A DNA stretch of 41,031 nt from Aeromonas caviae (GTDB lineage: Bacteria; Pseudomonadota; Gammaproteobacteria; Enterobacterales; Aeromonadaceae), in contig NZ_CDBK01000036.1 in assembly GCF_000819785.1 (NCBI RefSeq), positions 1 to 41,031 of the forward strand, given 5' to 3'. The position numbers and the translations under genes were made by a program. This document shows, one piece after another, positions 1-11,544 of the stretch; the first letter of the stretch is position 1; each line of letters starts with the position of its first letter. The notes below the pieces were generated by a model that saw only the letters and a list, made by a program, of their open reading frames with translations, did no database searches and had not been told where the DNA came from.

Positions 1-53
1 AATTGGGACAGCGCCTTTTTATTTGGGACAGCTCCCTTTTTATTTGGGACAGC
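1..53. repeat. Three tandem GGGACAGC repeats left of the RAYT gene
   Basis: Three near-identical units of about 20 bp, each with the core TATTTGGGACAGC (first copy AATTGGGACAGC), start at about 1, 20 and 41. Two decayed copies follow at 217-230 (TTATCTGCGACAGC) and 237-250 (TTATCAGGACAGCC). In the opposite orientation the core reads GCTGTCCCAAATA, which resembles the GTGTCCCAGATT repeats on the other side of the transposase gene. I see no gene in 1-435; the rest of the stretch is unremarkable. Confidence 0.75.
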
Positions 54-435
54 CATCTTTGTGTACGGATTGTTCCATTGGAGGAACCATATCACCCACT
101 CTGTTTCACTGATGCAAAAATCACCTGCTCAAGCAACACCCACGGTGTCGCAGCGTTGTGAAAAAACGGCCTGATAACAAAGGGCCGATAGTACATCTTC
201 CTTAACCCTTCTCTTCTTATCTGCGACAGCAGCGCCTTATCAGGACAGCCATCTTTTGGAGAAAGCCCTCATCCAGCGCCCAGCACAACTTGTCATCCAG
301 CATTTGCGATGGCATTTGTGAAACTCGGGGGATTAAAGAGAATGTCTTGGCATCGATGACGCCAATTCAGATGCGATCACACCGGCGGGGTGATGGCGCG
401 ATACAGGACGTTGTTATGATGCGAGCATTCATCAC

Positions 436-1386
436 TCAAAGGGATGGTTGATGACACCGTCGCTGGCCACAGTGCCAGGCAAACTGCTGACAATGCTCTT
501 TGTCACCCACCACTCTGATGCCCTGGCGCCGAAACAGCGTCACTTGCTTGAGCCAGCGCACCTCGTCCAACCCCAGCCGCGCCAGGATGGGGGCAAGACA
601 AACTGGGATATGGCCCCGTTTGTCCACTCGGATGGCGCGACCTGTCCAGTCCACCAGCATCAGGTAATCCGCAAAGGTATATGGCAGGCTATCGGGTCGC
701 GCTTCGTGCGCGAATGGCAACAGCAACGGCGGCAATGGGGCAGCGGACTGCTCGCCATCGAGACGCTGCTTGAGGCTGGTGTAATTGCTCTGCTCAGGCC
801 GGTCGGCAATCGCCGCCCGTATCGGATTGAGATCAACATAGGCCATGCAGGCCAGCAGGGCTGATTCGGTGAGCAGGGCCTGGCTCTTGAAGCGTCCTTC
901 CCAAAAATGGCCCTTGCAACCATCTTCCCTATTGGCCTGCCGAGCCAGGTTTTCGTTGAGCAACCGCACAAACCAGCTGATGGAATGCAGGCGCTCCCGC
1001 CACTGTCCTATCAGTTGTTGCACCACAGCGAGTTCAGGCTCAATCAGGGATTCCCCCTGATACCAGCGTCGTACCAGCAGCGGCCACTGGAACAGCGCCG
1101 ACCAACGCTCGGCCACCTCCCGCTCGCTCCAATTGGCAGCGGTATCCGACTCGATCTTGAGCACCAGGTGATAGTGATTGCTCATCACCGCATAGGCACA
1201 CACACCGATGGCAAACAGTCGCGACAATTGGCCCAACTTGTCCACTACCCACTGGCGCCGATGCTCGTAACTCTGGCCGGAGTGGGCATCTTCCCCACAC
1301 AGAAACGCCCGCCGCACACAGCGACTGACCACATGATAGTAAGGCGTATCCTGCAAACTGATTTGACGTGAACGGGCAATGGTCAT
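436..1386 (-). CDS. REP-associated tyrosine transposase (RAYT, IS200-like Y1 family)
   Basis: A 316-residue single-strand DNA transposase of the Y1/HUH superfamily. These enzymes cut and rejoin single strands at short hairpin repeats. The metal-binding HUH motif is visible as NHYHLVL near residues 70-76. The tyrosine region appears as AYVDLNPIRA near residues 180-190, preceded by the family block GHFWEGRFKSQ. The N-terminal RSRQISLQDTPYYHVVSR is typical of RAYTs. The ATG at 1386 has GGGGTGA upstream as ribosome site. The gene is intact and longer than IS200 TnpA (about 150 aa), as RAYTs are. It stands alone, flanked on both sides by short inverted-orientation repeats carrying TGTCCCA. RAYTs are usually single-copy domesticated genes that mobilise REP sequences. 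Activity cannot be judged here. Confidence 0.88.
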   Translation of the reverse strand: MTIARSRQISLQDTPYYHVVSRCVRRAFLCGEDAHSGQSYEHRRQWVVDKLGQLSRLFAIGVCAYAVMSNHYHLVLKIESDTAANWSEREVAERWSALFQWPLLVRRWYQGESLIEPELAVVQQLIGQWRERLHSISWFVRLLNENLARQANREDGCKGHFWEGRFKSQALLTESALLACMAYVDLNPIRAAIADRPEQSNYTSLKQRLDGEQSAAPLPPLLLPFAHEARPDSLPYTFADYLMLVDWTGRAIRVDKRGHIPVCLAPILARLGLDEVRWLKQVTLFRRQGIRVVGDKEHCQQFAWHCGQRRCHQPSL

Positions 1387-1422
1387 GGCTCACCCCCTGG
1401 GCAGTGACACCTCAAGCCAAGT

Positions 1423-1440
1423 ACAGGGCTACGCCCCTGT
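1423..1440. repeat. Short hairpin beside the RAYT start
   Basis: ACAGGGCTACGCCCCTGT folds into a 6-bp stem (ACAGGG/CCCTGT) around a short loop. It lies directly before the first GTGTCCCAG repeat and 37 bp upstream of the transposase start. RAYT targets are typically such REP-like hairpins next to a short conserved guide sequence, so this could be a substrate; that is inference. Confidence 0.4.
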
Positions 1441-1821
1441 CAAAAAGGTGGGTGTCCCAGATTTCCCGCCCCCGGCCATGGCCGCAGAATGGCCAGCAAC
1501 CAGCGTCCGATCACTGTCCGGTTGGCAGCAAGCTCGCAGAGCAAGAAGAGTTTGATAGAGGTCAAAAAACTAGGCTTTTCTGATAGTTAGATCACTTTAA
1601 GGCTCACCTCGGCAGTTTCGTTTGGCTTACCATGGTCATTCAGAACCTGTTGAACTGCGATAGGTTACTGCCAGCGCGGGTCAAGGGAGCATATTGGAAG
1701 CTGTAATCCACGGGCGGTAGCGTGAGATTTGGTGGAGTTATACCTTGCTCAGAAAAGTGGATGTCCCAGATTCATCCTGCTGCCCACGTTACACCTCACA
1801 CAAAAGGTGGGTGTCCCAGAA
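1441..1821. repeat. Three GGTGGGTGTCCCAGA repeats right of the RAYT gene
   Basis: AAAAAGGTGGGTGTCCCAGATT occurs at about 1442-1463, a variant (AAAAGTGGATGTCCCAGATT) at about 1753-1772, and AAAAGGTGGGTGTCCCAGAAT at about 1802-1822. The last is preceded by ACACCT, which can pair with the AGGTG of the repeat. The core TGTCCCA is the inverse of the GGGACA core at 1-53, so both flanks of the RAYT gene carry one motif in opposite orientations. Nothing else is recognisable between 1387 and 1920. Confidence 0.7.
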
Positions 1822-1922
1822 TCCTGTTTGACTTAAACCAGAGTATTGTTTACATCTTGATTACTCCCGCTTGCGGGCTATTGTCAGGTGAATACCATCT
1901 CCATACATATTATTACTCTCTT

Positions 1923-1951
1923 AAAAAGGCGACCATTCGGTCGCCTTTTTA
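1923..1951. terminator. Bidirectional intrinsic terminator after ygiQ
   Basis: Perfect 7-bp stem GGCGACC (1928-1934) and GGTCGCC (1939-1945) around ATTC, with an A-run before and a T-run after. It can act on either strand. It lies 27 bp past the ygiQ stop and is the likely end of that message. Confidence 0.9.
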
Positions 1952-1977
1952 TTTCTATCACTTTCCAATCAGGTATA

Positions 1978-4407
<2,430 letters not shown>

Positions 4408-4553
4408 TTTGACCACCTGGAACAATTCGGGTCGCGCATTATACCGGCAGAGCCAGGCGGGGGCGACGGCTTTTTGCCCCTACAGAACGCGAGGGGAAGG
4501 GGCTCCTTCGAGCGGGCGCGACAGGTCGGCGTGACAGACTCCGATCTCATCAA

Positions 4554-4583
4554 CAAGCAGGGCGCCCATTGGCGCCCTGCTTG
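4554..4583 (-). terminator. Terminator of the RND efflux operon
   Basis: Perfect 13-bp inverted repeat (4554-4566 and 4571-4583) around CATT, 21 bp past the RND permease stop. On the minus strand it is followed by a weak T-rich stretch (TTGTTGATG). Confidence 0.75.
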
Positions 4584-4603
4584 CTGTCATCCGGGTCGGC
4601 ACG

Positions 4604-7600
4604 CTAGGCCGCCGGTTTGTCACGCCCCTCGGGGGCCACCGCCCCCGGCACCGGGGAGGGACTGGCCGGGGTTGCCGTGGCCAGTACCTCGTCCACCAGC
4701 CTGTCCCGCGCCCCCGTCATCCCCGCGCGTCTGGCGATCAGGTGATAGATGGCGGGCACCACCAGCAGGGTCACCAGGGTCGCCAAGGACAAGCCGAAGA
4801 AGACCACGGTCCCCACGGCCATCCGGCTCTCGTACCCCGCCCCCATGGAGAGCATCAGGGGCACGGCGCCGATGATGGCGGTGAGCGAGGTCATCAAGAT
4901 GGGGCGCAGGCGGCGCACCGACCCCTTGATGATCGCCTCCTCGAACCCTTCACCCCGCTGGCGCAGCTGGTTGATGAACTCGACGATGAGGATGCCGTTC
5001 TTGGTCACCATGCCGATGAGCATGATCATGCCTATCTGGCTGTAGATGCTGAGCTCCTGCCCCGTGAGCCAGAGGCCGAGCAGGCCGCCGAAGATGCCGA
5101 GCGGCACAGTCATCATCACCACCGCCGGGGTCAGCAGGCTCTCGAACTGGGCCACCAGCACCAGATAGACCACCAGCAGGGCCAGGCCGAACACCAGCGC
5201 CATCTCCCCTTGGTTGTCGCGATAGTCCTTGGACTCGCCGGCGTAATCCACCGACATGCCGGTGGGCAGGTGATCTGCGGCCCAGCCATCCAGGAAGTCA
5301 AGCGCCTCCCCCAGGGTGTGGCCGGGGGCCACGTCCGCGGTGAGGGTGACCGCCTTCTGGCGCTGGTAGTGGTTGAGGCGCTGGGGACTCGCCACCTGGG
5401 TGACGGTCGCCAGGGTGGAGAGGCTCACCATCTCGCCGCTGGCGGCCTTGAGATAGATGCGGCTCACATCCGAAATGCCGTTGAACTGGGTCTGGTTGGC
5501 GCGCAGGTAGACATCATACTCTTCGCCCCTGTCCACATAGGTGGTCTGGCTGACGCCGCCGAGCAGGGCCTGAAGGGAGCTTGCGATGGTGGAGACCGGA
5601 ATGCCGAGCTGGGTGGCTCGCTCCCGCTCTATGGTCACCTGCAGCTCCGGGGTCTTCTCGGCATAGTCGAGATCCGGGCTCTGCATCAGCCCGCTCTGGG
5701 CCGCCGCCTCCTTGAGCGCCAGCCCCTGCTGGTTGAGCTCGCCGTAATCGGAGCCTTGCAGCACGAACTGCACCGCCGCGGTGGAGCCGCCTCTGAACCC
5801 CGGCTGGAAGGTGCGGATCATCACGTCGGGGATGCCGGCGAGGCGACCGCTCAGGGAGCGGCCAAACTCGGTGGCCGTTTCGTCCCGCACCGCCCAGTCG
5901 CTGAGCTGGATGATGGCCATGCCGGTCTGATCGCCGCCGCGCCCGAAGGCCGGGGTGCTAAAGCTCATGGCCTGCACCACCCCCTTGCCGAGCAGCGGCA
6001 GGATGGCGGCCTCCACCTGCTGCATGTTGCGCTTCATCCGCTCGATGCTGGTGCCCTCCGCCCCTTTCACGAACACATAGAGCACGCCCCTGTCCTCGGT
6101 CGGGGTAAGGCTCGCGGGCAGCTTGCCAAAGAGGGCGCCAATGCCGCCGAGGCAGAGCAGCAACACCAGGGGCATCCAGACGGCGCGGCGCAGCACGGCC
6201 CCCAGCACGCGGCGATAACGCTCCTCCACCCAGCCAAGTCCCTTGTCCAGGGTGGCGGTCAGGGCGTTGGGTTTGTCCACGGCACGCATCAGCCAGGAGC
6301 CCATGGCCGGGGTCAGGGTGAGCGCCACCAGGGAGGAGAAGAGCACGGCCAGGGAGAGCAGGATGGCGAACTCGGTGAAGAGGCGCCCCACCATGCCGTC
6401 CATGAAGGCGATGGGCACGAACACCATCACCAGCACGGCGGTGGTGGCGATGACGGCAAAGCCCACCTCCCGGGTGCCGTGCCAGGCCGCCATCAAGGGG
6501 GACTCGCCCCGTTGCAGGTGGTGGTGGATGTTCTCCACCACCACGATGGCATCATCCACCACCAGGCCGATGGCGAGGATGAGGGCCAGCAAGGTGATGA
6601 GGTTGATGGAAAAGCCCAGATACCAGGCACCGATGAAGGCCGAAATCAGGGAGACGGGGACCGTGATGGCAGGGATGAGCGTGGTGCGCCCCTGCCCGAG
6701 GAACAGATAGAGCACGGCGACCACCAGCAGGGCGCAGATGGCGAGTGTCTCGTATACCTCGTCGATGGCCTGCTTGATGAAGATGGTGGAGTCGTAGTCG
6801 ACCTCCAGGGTGGCCCCCTCCGGCAGGAAGCGCTGCATCTCCACGAGCTTCCTCTCGATGCCCTGGGCCACCGCCAGGGGATTGGCGGTGGACTGAGCGA
6901 CGATGCCAATCCCCAGGCTCTCGCGGCCGTTGCGCTGATAGGCGCTGTCTTCGTTCTTGGCCCCCACCTCCACATCCGCAATGTCCGCCAGATAGATGCT
7001 CTGACCATTGGTGGCGGTTTTGACCGGCAGGGTGCGAAAATCTTCCGCACTGTGATAGAGCCGTGCGATCTGCACCGCCATGGTCATGGTGTTGTTGCGG
7101 ATCTCGCCGCCCGGCAGCTCGATGTTCTCCCGCTTGAGGGCATCCTGCACGTCGGCCACCGTGATGCCGCGGGCCGCCATGTCGGCGGGGCGCAGCCGCA
7201 CGTACATCACCTGGGTCAGGTCGCCGGAGAGGGAGACCTCGCTCACCCCGTCCACCAGGCTCAAAGGGTCCACCAGCATGCGATTGGCGTAATCCGTCAT
7301 GGCGGTACGATCCATCTGGGTGCTGCTGAAGTTGAGCCAGATGGCCACATCCCCGTTGCCGTTGTCCTTGGTCACCATGGGCTCGTCCGCCCCGTCTGGC
7401 AGCTTGGGTCTGGCCCGGGAGATGGCGTCACGCACGTCGGAGGTGCCCTCCAGCATGTTCCAGCCGAGCTTGAACTCCACCGTGATGGAGGAGCGCCCCT
7501 TGCGGGTCACCGAGTTGATGTTCTTGATGCCGCTGATGCCGGAGAGCTGATCCTCGATGGGCTTGGTGACCTGGCTCTCCATCACCTCGGGGGCCGCCCC

Positions 7601-7756
7601 CTCATAGGTGGTGGTGATGGAGACGGACGGGGTCTGCACATCCGGCATCTCCCGCACGGTGAGTTTGCTGAAGGCCACCAGGCCGAACACGGTGAGCAGG
7701 GCGCTGATGACCACCGCCACCAGGGGACGGCGCACTGAGATATCGGAGAGCCACAT
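4604..7756 (-). CDS. RND (HAE1-type) multidrug efflux permease
   Basis: A 1050-residue inner-membrane drug/proton antiporter of the AcrB superfamily; the length is typical. The N-terminus (MWLSDISVRRP, then a first membrane helix) and the duplicated layout of 12 helices with two large periplasmic loops fit HAE1 pumps. The proton-relay aspartates of TM4 are visible as VVDDAIVVVEN at D401-D402. The start overlaps the stop of the adaptor gene by one base (TGATG), so translation is probably coupled. No outer-membrane channel gene is present, so the pump presumably uses TolC or another shared channel. The sequence is not AcrB itself and looks closer to the Vibrio Vex/Vme type, so I assign no symbol. 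Substrates cannot be predicted from sequence. Confidence 0.95.
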   Translation of the reverse strand: MWLSDISVRRPLVAVVISALLTVFGLVAFSKLTVREMPDVQTPSVSITTTYEGAAPEVMESQVTKPIEDQLSGISGIKNINSVTRKGRSSITVEFKLGWNMLEGTSDVRDAISRARPKLPDGADEPMVTKDNGNGDVAIWLNFSSTQMDRTAMTDYANRMLVDPLSLVDGVSEVSLSGDLTQVMYVRLRPADMAARGITVADVQDALKRENIELPGGEIRNNTMTMAVQIARLYHSAEDFRTLPVKTATNGQSIYLADIADVEVGAKNEDSAYQRNGRESLGIGIVAQSTANPLAVAQGIERKLVEMQRFLPEGATLEVDYDSTIFIKQAIDEVYETLAICALLVVAVLYLFLGQGRTTLIPAITVPVSLISAFIGAWYLGFSINLITLLALILAIGLVVDDAIVVVENIHHHLQRGESPLMAAWHGTREVGFAVIATTAVLVMVFVPIAFMDGMVGRLFTEFAILLSLAVLFSSLVALTLTPAMGSWLMRAVDKPNALTATLDKGLGWVEERYRRVLGAVLRRAVWMPLVLLLCLGGIGALFGKLPASLTPTEDRGVLYVFVKGAEGTSIERMKRNMQQVEAAILPLLGKGVVQAMSFSTPAFGRGGDQTGMAIIQLSDWAVRDETATEFGRSLSGRLAGIPDVMIRTFQPGFRGGSTAAVQFVLQGSDYGELNQQGLALKEAAAQSGLMQSPDLDYAEKTPELQVTIERERATQLGIPVSTIASSLQALLGGVSQTTYVDRGEEYDVYLRANQTQFNGISDVSRIYLKAASGEMVSLSTLATVTQVASPQRLNHYQRQKAVTLTADVAPGHTLGEALDFLDGWAADHLPTGMSVDYAGESKDYRDNQGEMALVFGLALLVVYLVLVAQFESLLTPAVVMMTVPLGIFGGLLGLWLTGQELSIYSQIGMIMLIGMVTKNGILIVEFINQLRQRGEGFEEAIIKGSVRRLRPILMTSLTAIIGAVPLMLSMGAGYESRMAVGTVVFFGLSLATLVTLLVVPAIYHLIARRAGMTGARDRLVDEVLATATPASPSPVPGAVAPEGRDKPAA

Positions 7757-8820
7757 CAGCCTTTCACCTCGCCCAGATCACGTACCTGGGCGCCGTCGCG
7801 CAGATTGACCAGCCCCTCCACCGCGATGCGATCGCCGACGTTCAACCCCTTGAGCACCCAGACGGCCTCGCCATGGGTGTCGCCAAGCTCCACCGGCACC
7901 CGCTTCACCCGTCCGTCCGCCTCCAGGCGATAGACGAAGCGCTGCTCGCCGGCGTACTCCACCGACTGGGCGGGGATCAGGGTCATCTTCTGGGGTGGCA
8001 GAGAGAGATCCACGTTCATCAGCATGCCGGGACGCAGCTGGCCGCCGGTGTTGGGCAGGATGACGCGGGCCTTGATGTTCTGGGTGTCGCTGGAGATCCG
8101 GCTGTCGAGGGTCTCCAGCACGCCGGAAAAGGATTGATCCGGCCAGGCCGAGCTGGTTGCCGTCACCGCCATGCCTGGGCGCAGCAGGGAGAGGTAGCGC
8201 TCGGGCACCGCCAGATCGAGCCGCAGTTTTGCCAGCTCGTCCAGATGCAAGAGCACGTCGCCGCTGTTGACCAGGGCTCCTTCGCTGAGATCGATGAGGC
8301 TGACGGTGCCGTCGAAGGGGGCGGCCAGGGTGCGCAGGGAGAGCTCGTAACGGGCCGCATCGACCCGGGCCTGGGCCTGGGCAACAGTCGCCTCCTGCCC
8401 CTCCAGCTCCGAGGTGGTGACGGCGCCTCGCGCCACCAGCTTGCGCATGTCCCGCAGCTTGCGAGCCTCGTCGCGCACGCTGGCACTCTGCTCGGCCAGC
8501 TCCGCCTGCTGCTTGCCCGCATCCAGGGCGATCAGGGTCTGCCCCTGTTTGACCTGCTGGCCGGAGCTCACCGCGATGGTGGCAATGCGACCGGTCACCT
8601 CGGGACTGATGGCCACGGAGCGATTGGCCGCAAGCTTGCTCACCAGCTTGATGGAGGGCTCGGCCAGACTCTGCCTGACGGTTTCGGCCCTGATATTGAT
8701 CTCTCTTGGTGCAGGCTTGCTGGCGGGTTCAGCCTGCCGCAGATGCCAGGCGCCCGCCGCCAGCAATAGAAGAAGAGGGAAAAGCCACAGCCACACGCGC
8801 GTTTTCATCACAAGATCCAT
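7756..8820 (-). CDS. RND periplasmic adaptor (membrane fusion protein)
   Basis: A 354-residue HlyD/AcrA-type adaptor linking the RND permease to an outer-membrane channel. It has an N-terminal membrane anchor or signal (VWLWLFPLLLLLAAGAW), a lipoyl-like half with VSSGQQVKQGQTLIALD, a short helical hairpin near residues 95-150, then beta-barrel and membrane-proximal domains. There is no lipobox cysteine after the hydrophobic stretch, so it is probably held by an uncleaved helix. Two ATG starts are possible (8820 and 8808); neither has a strong ribosome site. It is first in a two-gene operon with the permease and divergent from the diguanylate cyclase gene at 9019. No dedicated repressor gene is adjacent. 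Confidence 0.92.
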   Translation of the reverse strand: MDLVMKTRVWLWLFPLLLLLAAGAWHLRQAEPASKPAPREINIRAETVRQSLAEPSIKLVSKLAANRSVAISPEVTGRIATIAVSSGQQVKQGQTLIALDAGKQQAELAEQSASVRDEARKLRDMRKLVARGAVTTSELEGQEATVAQAQARVDAARYELSLRTLAAPFDGTVSLIDLSEGALVNSGDVLLHLDELAKLRLDLAVPERYLSLLRPGMAVTATSSAWPDQSFSGVLETLDSRISSDTQNIKARVILPNTGGQLRPGMLMNVDLSLPPQKMTLIPAQSVEYAGEQRFVYRLEADGRVKRVPVELGDTHGEAVWVLKGLNVGDRIAVEGLVNLRDGAQVRDLGEVKG

Positions 8821-9018
8821 GCAGTCAAAGAGAGAGGAAGAAGAGATAGCTTCATCAAGGATGGCACCATGTTACCCCCTGACTATGCCGTGACTATGTA
8901 TAAATGTGACAAAACGTAACAGTCCGGTGAGAAGATCATCAAAAACGCATCTTGTCGGCACGCGCGTCAGGGTTCTGCCTTACACTGATGCCGACTCTCG
9001 CCATCTTCCGGTACGCCC

Positions 9019-10575
9019 ATGTCCATTCCCTCCCCCGCCTTTGCCAAATACCGATTGCAGTGGCTGCTGCTGGGCCTCGGCCTGCTGCTGTTGCTGCTCG
9101 CCCTGCAACATGCGTTTCGCCAGGTTACCGAGATCAACAAGCGTGACACCATCAACGCCGCGACTCAGCTCAGCAGCCAGCACCAGCGGATGGAGACCTT
9201 CCTTGAGGCCATGCGCGGCCAGGCGGAGGAGCGCCTGCGCAGCAATCCCCAGTCCGTGCTCTCTCGCCAGCTCTATCAGGCGCTGCAATCCGACGGGGAG
9301 CACGGCATCAACCTGGATCGCATCCCCGTCGATCTGCCCCCCGCCCTCATCGGCAACCTGACCGGGCAGGGCCCGCTGCCCCACGACGGCAGCGAGCGGC
9401 AAGCCAGAATACATCTCGCCCTCAGCCTCTCCCCCCTGCTCGCCACGGCCAGCAAGCTGCTGGACAGGGACGTGGCCTGGATCTACTTCACCGGTACGGA
9501 CAATTTCATCTACCTCTATCCCTGGGTGCCATCCAGCCAGTTTCGCTTCGATCCCGTGATTTACAGCAAGGCCTACTGGCAGGAGGCGATGGCCAGGTAT
9601 CCCCACCTGGAGCACGCCATGCTCTCGCGCCCCTACCAGGATTTTGCCGGACGGGGGCAGATGATCACCCTCTCCCAGCCCATTACCCAGGGCGGCCAGA
9701 TCATTGGCCTGCTCAGCATCGACATCCAGACCGTCACGCTGGCGCAGACCCTGCACCGCCTCGCCCCCCGGATTGGCACCCTGTTCCTGCTCAACGCCCA
9801 TCAGCAGATCCTCGCCAGCAGCCAGTCCGCTACCGCGCCGCCCCCGGTCAGGACGGCGCAGTCAGCGGAATATGAGTGGCAACAGGGCGCCTTGCAGCTC
9901 GTCTATCCCATCCCGGAGACACCGCTCTCCCTCATCCATCGCATCCCGCTGCTGCCTCTGCTGCAGACGTTGTTGTGGCAATCGGCGACGGCGCTCATCA
10001 CCATTCTCTGTCTGGTGGTGGCGACCGTCTCCAGCCTGCGTGCCCAGCGCCTCAACCGGCGCCTCAACTACCTGTCGCGCCACGATGCCCTGACCGGCGC
10101 CTTCAACCGCCACTACTTCGATGCCTTCGAACACCGCCAGGCCCTGGCAGGCCGCCAACGCATCGGCGCCATCATGTTTGACTGCGATCACTTCAAACAG
10201 GTCAACGACCGTTTCGGCCACGGGGTGGGCGATCAGGTCCTCATCCGTCTGGTGCAGCTCTGCCAGTCCCTGCTGACACGGGAGTGCCACCTGATCCGCT
10301 GGGGCGGCGAGGAGTTCCTGCTGCTCATCGCCGATGAAGCGATCCCTCTGGCCCCCTTGGCCGAGCGGCTTCGCCTGTGCATAGCAGAGCATCCCTGGAG
10401 CGCGATTGCGGCCGAGCTGAAGGTGACCGTCAGCCTGGGCCACTGTCGCCAGTCACCGGCCATCTCCTTGCAGGAGGTGATCCGCCGCGCCGATATCGCC
10501 CTCTATCAGGCCAAGGCCAACGGCCGCAATCGCAGCGAAGCGTGGCGGGATGACGGACAGGAGAAGCCGGAGTAA
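9019..10575 (+). CDS. Membrane diguanylate cyclase with periplasmic sensor domain
   Basis: A 518-residue GGDEF protein predicted to make c-di-GMP from two GTP. One membrane helix lies near residues 12-32 and a second near 315-337, enclosing a periplasmic domain of about 280 residues that looks Cache-like (inference from layout). The GGDEF domain follows HDALTGAFNRHYF, with DCDHFKQVNDRFGH and the active motif GGEEF at 429-433, so it should be catalytic. The inhibitory RxxD site normally five residues before the motif reads RECH, so product feedback may be absent. The start codon has no good ribosome site. The rssA-like gene begins 34 bp downstream on the same strand, suggesting one transcript. 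Confidence 0.93.
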   Translation: MSIPSPAFAKYRLQWLLLGLGLLLLLLALQHAFRQVTEINKRDTINAATQLSSQHQRMETFLEAMRGQAEERLRSNPQSVLSRQLYQALQSDGEHGINLDRIPVDLPPALIGNLTGQGPLPHDGSERQARIHLALSLSPLLATASKLLDRDVAWIYFTGTDNFIYLYPWVPSSQFRFDPVIYSKAYWQEAMARYPHLEHAMLSRPYQDFAGRGQMITLSQPITQGGQIIGLLSIDIQTVTLAQTLHRLAPRIGTLFLLNAHQQILASSQSATAPPPVRTAQSAEYEWQQGALQLVYPIPETPLSLIHRIPLLPLLQTLLWQSATALITILCLVVATVSSLRAQRLNRRLNYLSRHDALTGAFNRHYFDAFEHRQALAGRQRIGAIMFDCDHFKQVNDRFGHGVGDQVLIRLVQLCQSLLTRECHLIRWGGEEFLLLIADEAIPLAPLAERLRLCIAEHPWSAIAAELKVTVSLGHCRQSPAISLQEVIRRADIALYQAKANGRNRSEAWRDDGQEKPE

Positions 10576-10609
10576 GCTGGACTCCCACTTCATGTCAGGA
10601 GACGCAACT

Positions 10610-11479
10610 GTGTCACGAAAACCCCGTCTGGGATTGGCCCTGGGCAGCGGTGCGGCCCGAGGATGGGCCCACATCGGCATCATCCGTGCCCTGGAGCGAC
10701 TGGGCGTCAAGCCGGATCTGGTGGCTGGCTGCTCCATCGGCAGCTTTGTCGGCGCCGCCTATGCCGCTGGTGAACTGGACAAGCTGGAGAGCTGGGTGCG
10801 CGGCTTCAGCCGCCTGCAGGTCATGGGGCTGCTCGATCCAGCCCTCTCCGGCGGCCTGTTTCGCGGTGACAAGGTATTTGGCATCGCCGCCGGCCATCTG
10901 GGGGATCCCGCCATCGAAAGCCTGCCGCTGCCCTTTGCCTGCGTCGCCACCGAACTCGATACCGGCCGCGAGATCTGGTTGCAGGAAGGGCCGCTTCGCC
11001 AGTGCGTGCGCGCCTCCTGCGGCATGCCCGGCCTGCTCACCCCGACCCGGGTGGAGGATCGCTGGCTGGTGGACGGGGCCGTGGTCAACCCGGTCCCCAT
11101 CTCCCTGGCCCGCGCCATGGGAGCCGAGGTGGTGATCGCCGTCAACCTCAACACCGACATGCACCAGCCTTGGACCGACGAACCGGACGAGCCGGTGCAG
11201 GGGGGGCTGCTCAGCCAGTGGTTGAACCGGGGCGAGCGCGAACCCAGTACCCCCGGCATGTGGGGGGTGATGACGGGCTCCATCAACATCATGCAGGAGC
11301 GCATCACCCGTGCCCGGATGGCCGGGGATCCCCCCGAGATCCAGCTCTGCCCGCGCCTTGGCAACCTCTCCATCATGGATTTTCACCGCGCGAGCGACGC
11401 CATCAACGAGGGGGAAGCCTGTGTCGAGCGCAATCTGGAGCAGCTCAAGGAGGAGCTGTCACGACTCTGCCTGATATGA
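10610..11479 (+). CDS. rssA: RssA-type patatin-like phospholipase
   Basis: A patatin-family serine hydrolase very similar to E. coli RssA as I recall it (LALGSGAARGW, VAGCSIGS, WLVDGAVVNP, RMAGDPP, DFHRA). The catalytic dyad is Ser42 in GCSIGS and Asp155 in VDGAV; the oxyanion loop is GSGAARG at 12-18. No membrane helix or signal is evident. I choose the GTG at 10610 (289 residues) because AGGAGA lies 7 nt upstream and E. coli RssA starts at the same point. The longer frame from 10550 would overlap the cyclase gene. It probably shares a transcript with the upstream cyclase. In E. coli rssA precedes rssB; that neighbour is absent here. Substrate is unknown. Confidence 0.9.
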   Translation: MSRKPRLGLALGSGAARGWAHIGIIRALERLGVKPDLVAGCSIGSFVGAAYAAGELDKLESWVRGFSRLQVMGLLDPALSGGLFRGDKVFGIAAGHLGDPAIESLPLPFACVATELDTGREIWLQEGPLRQCVRASCGMPGLLTPTRVEDRWLVDGAVVNPVPISLARAMGAEVVIAVNLNTDMHQPWTDEPDEPVQGGLLSQWLNRGEREPSTPGMWGVMTGSINIMQERITRARMAGDPPEIQLCPRLGNLSIMDFHRASDAINEGEACVERNLEQLKEELSRLCLI

Positions 11480-11499
11480 AGGCATATCGGGGTAAAAGA

Positions 11500-11527
11500 C
11501 AAAAAGAGCGCCAATAGGCGCTTTTTT
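11500..11527. terminator. Bidirectional terminator between rssA and the NSS symporter
   Basis: Stem AGCGCC (11507-11512) and GGCGCT (11517-11522) with loop AATA, an A-run before and six T after. It serves both convergent genes. Confidence 0.9.
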
Positions 11528-11544
11528 GTTTCGGGCGACGCGGC

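Noticed and set aside
4742..7738. A 998-codon plus-strand open frame
   Set aside because: It is antisense to the conserved RND permease and its translation is His/Gly/Gln-rich with no recognisable domain, as expected from the opposite strand of a GC-rich gene.
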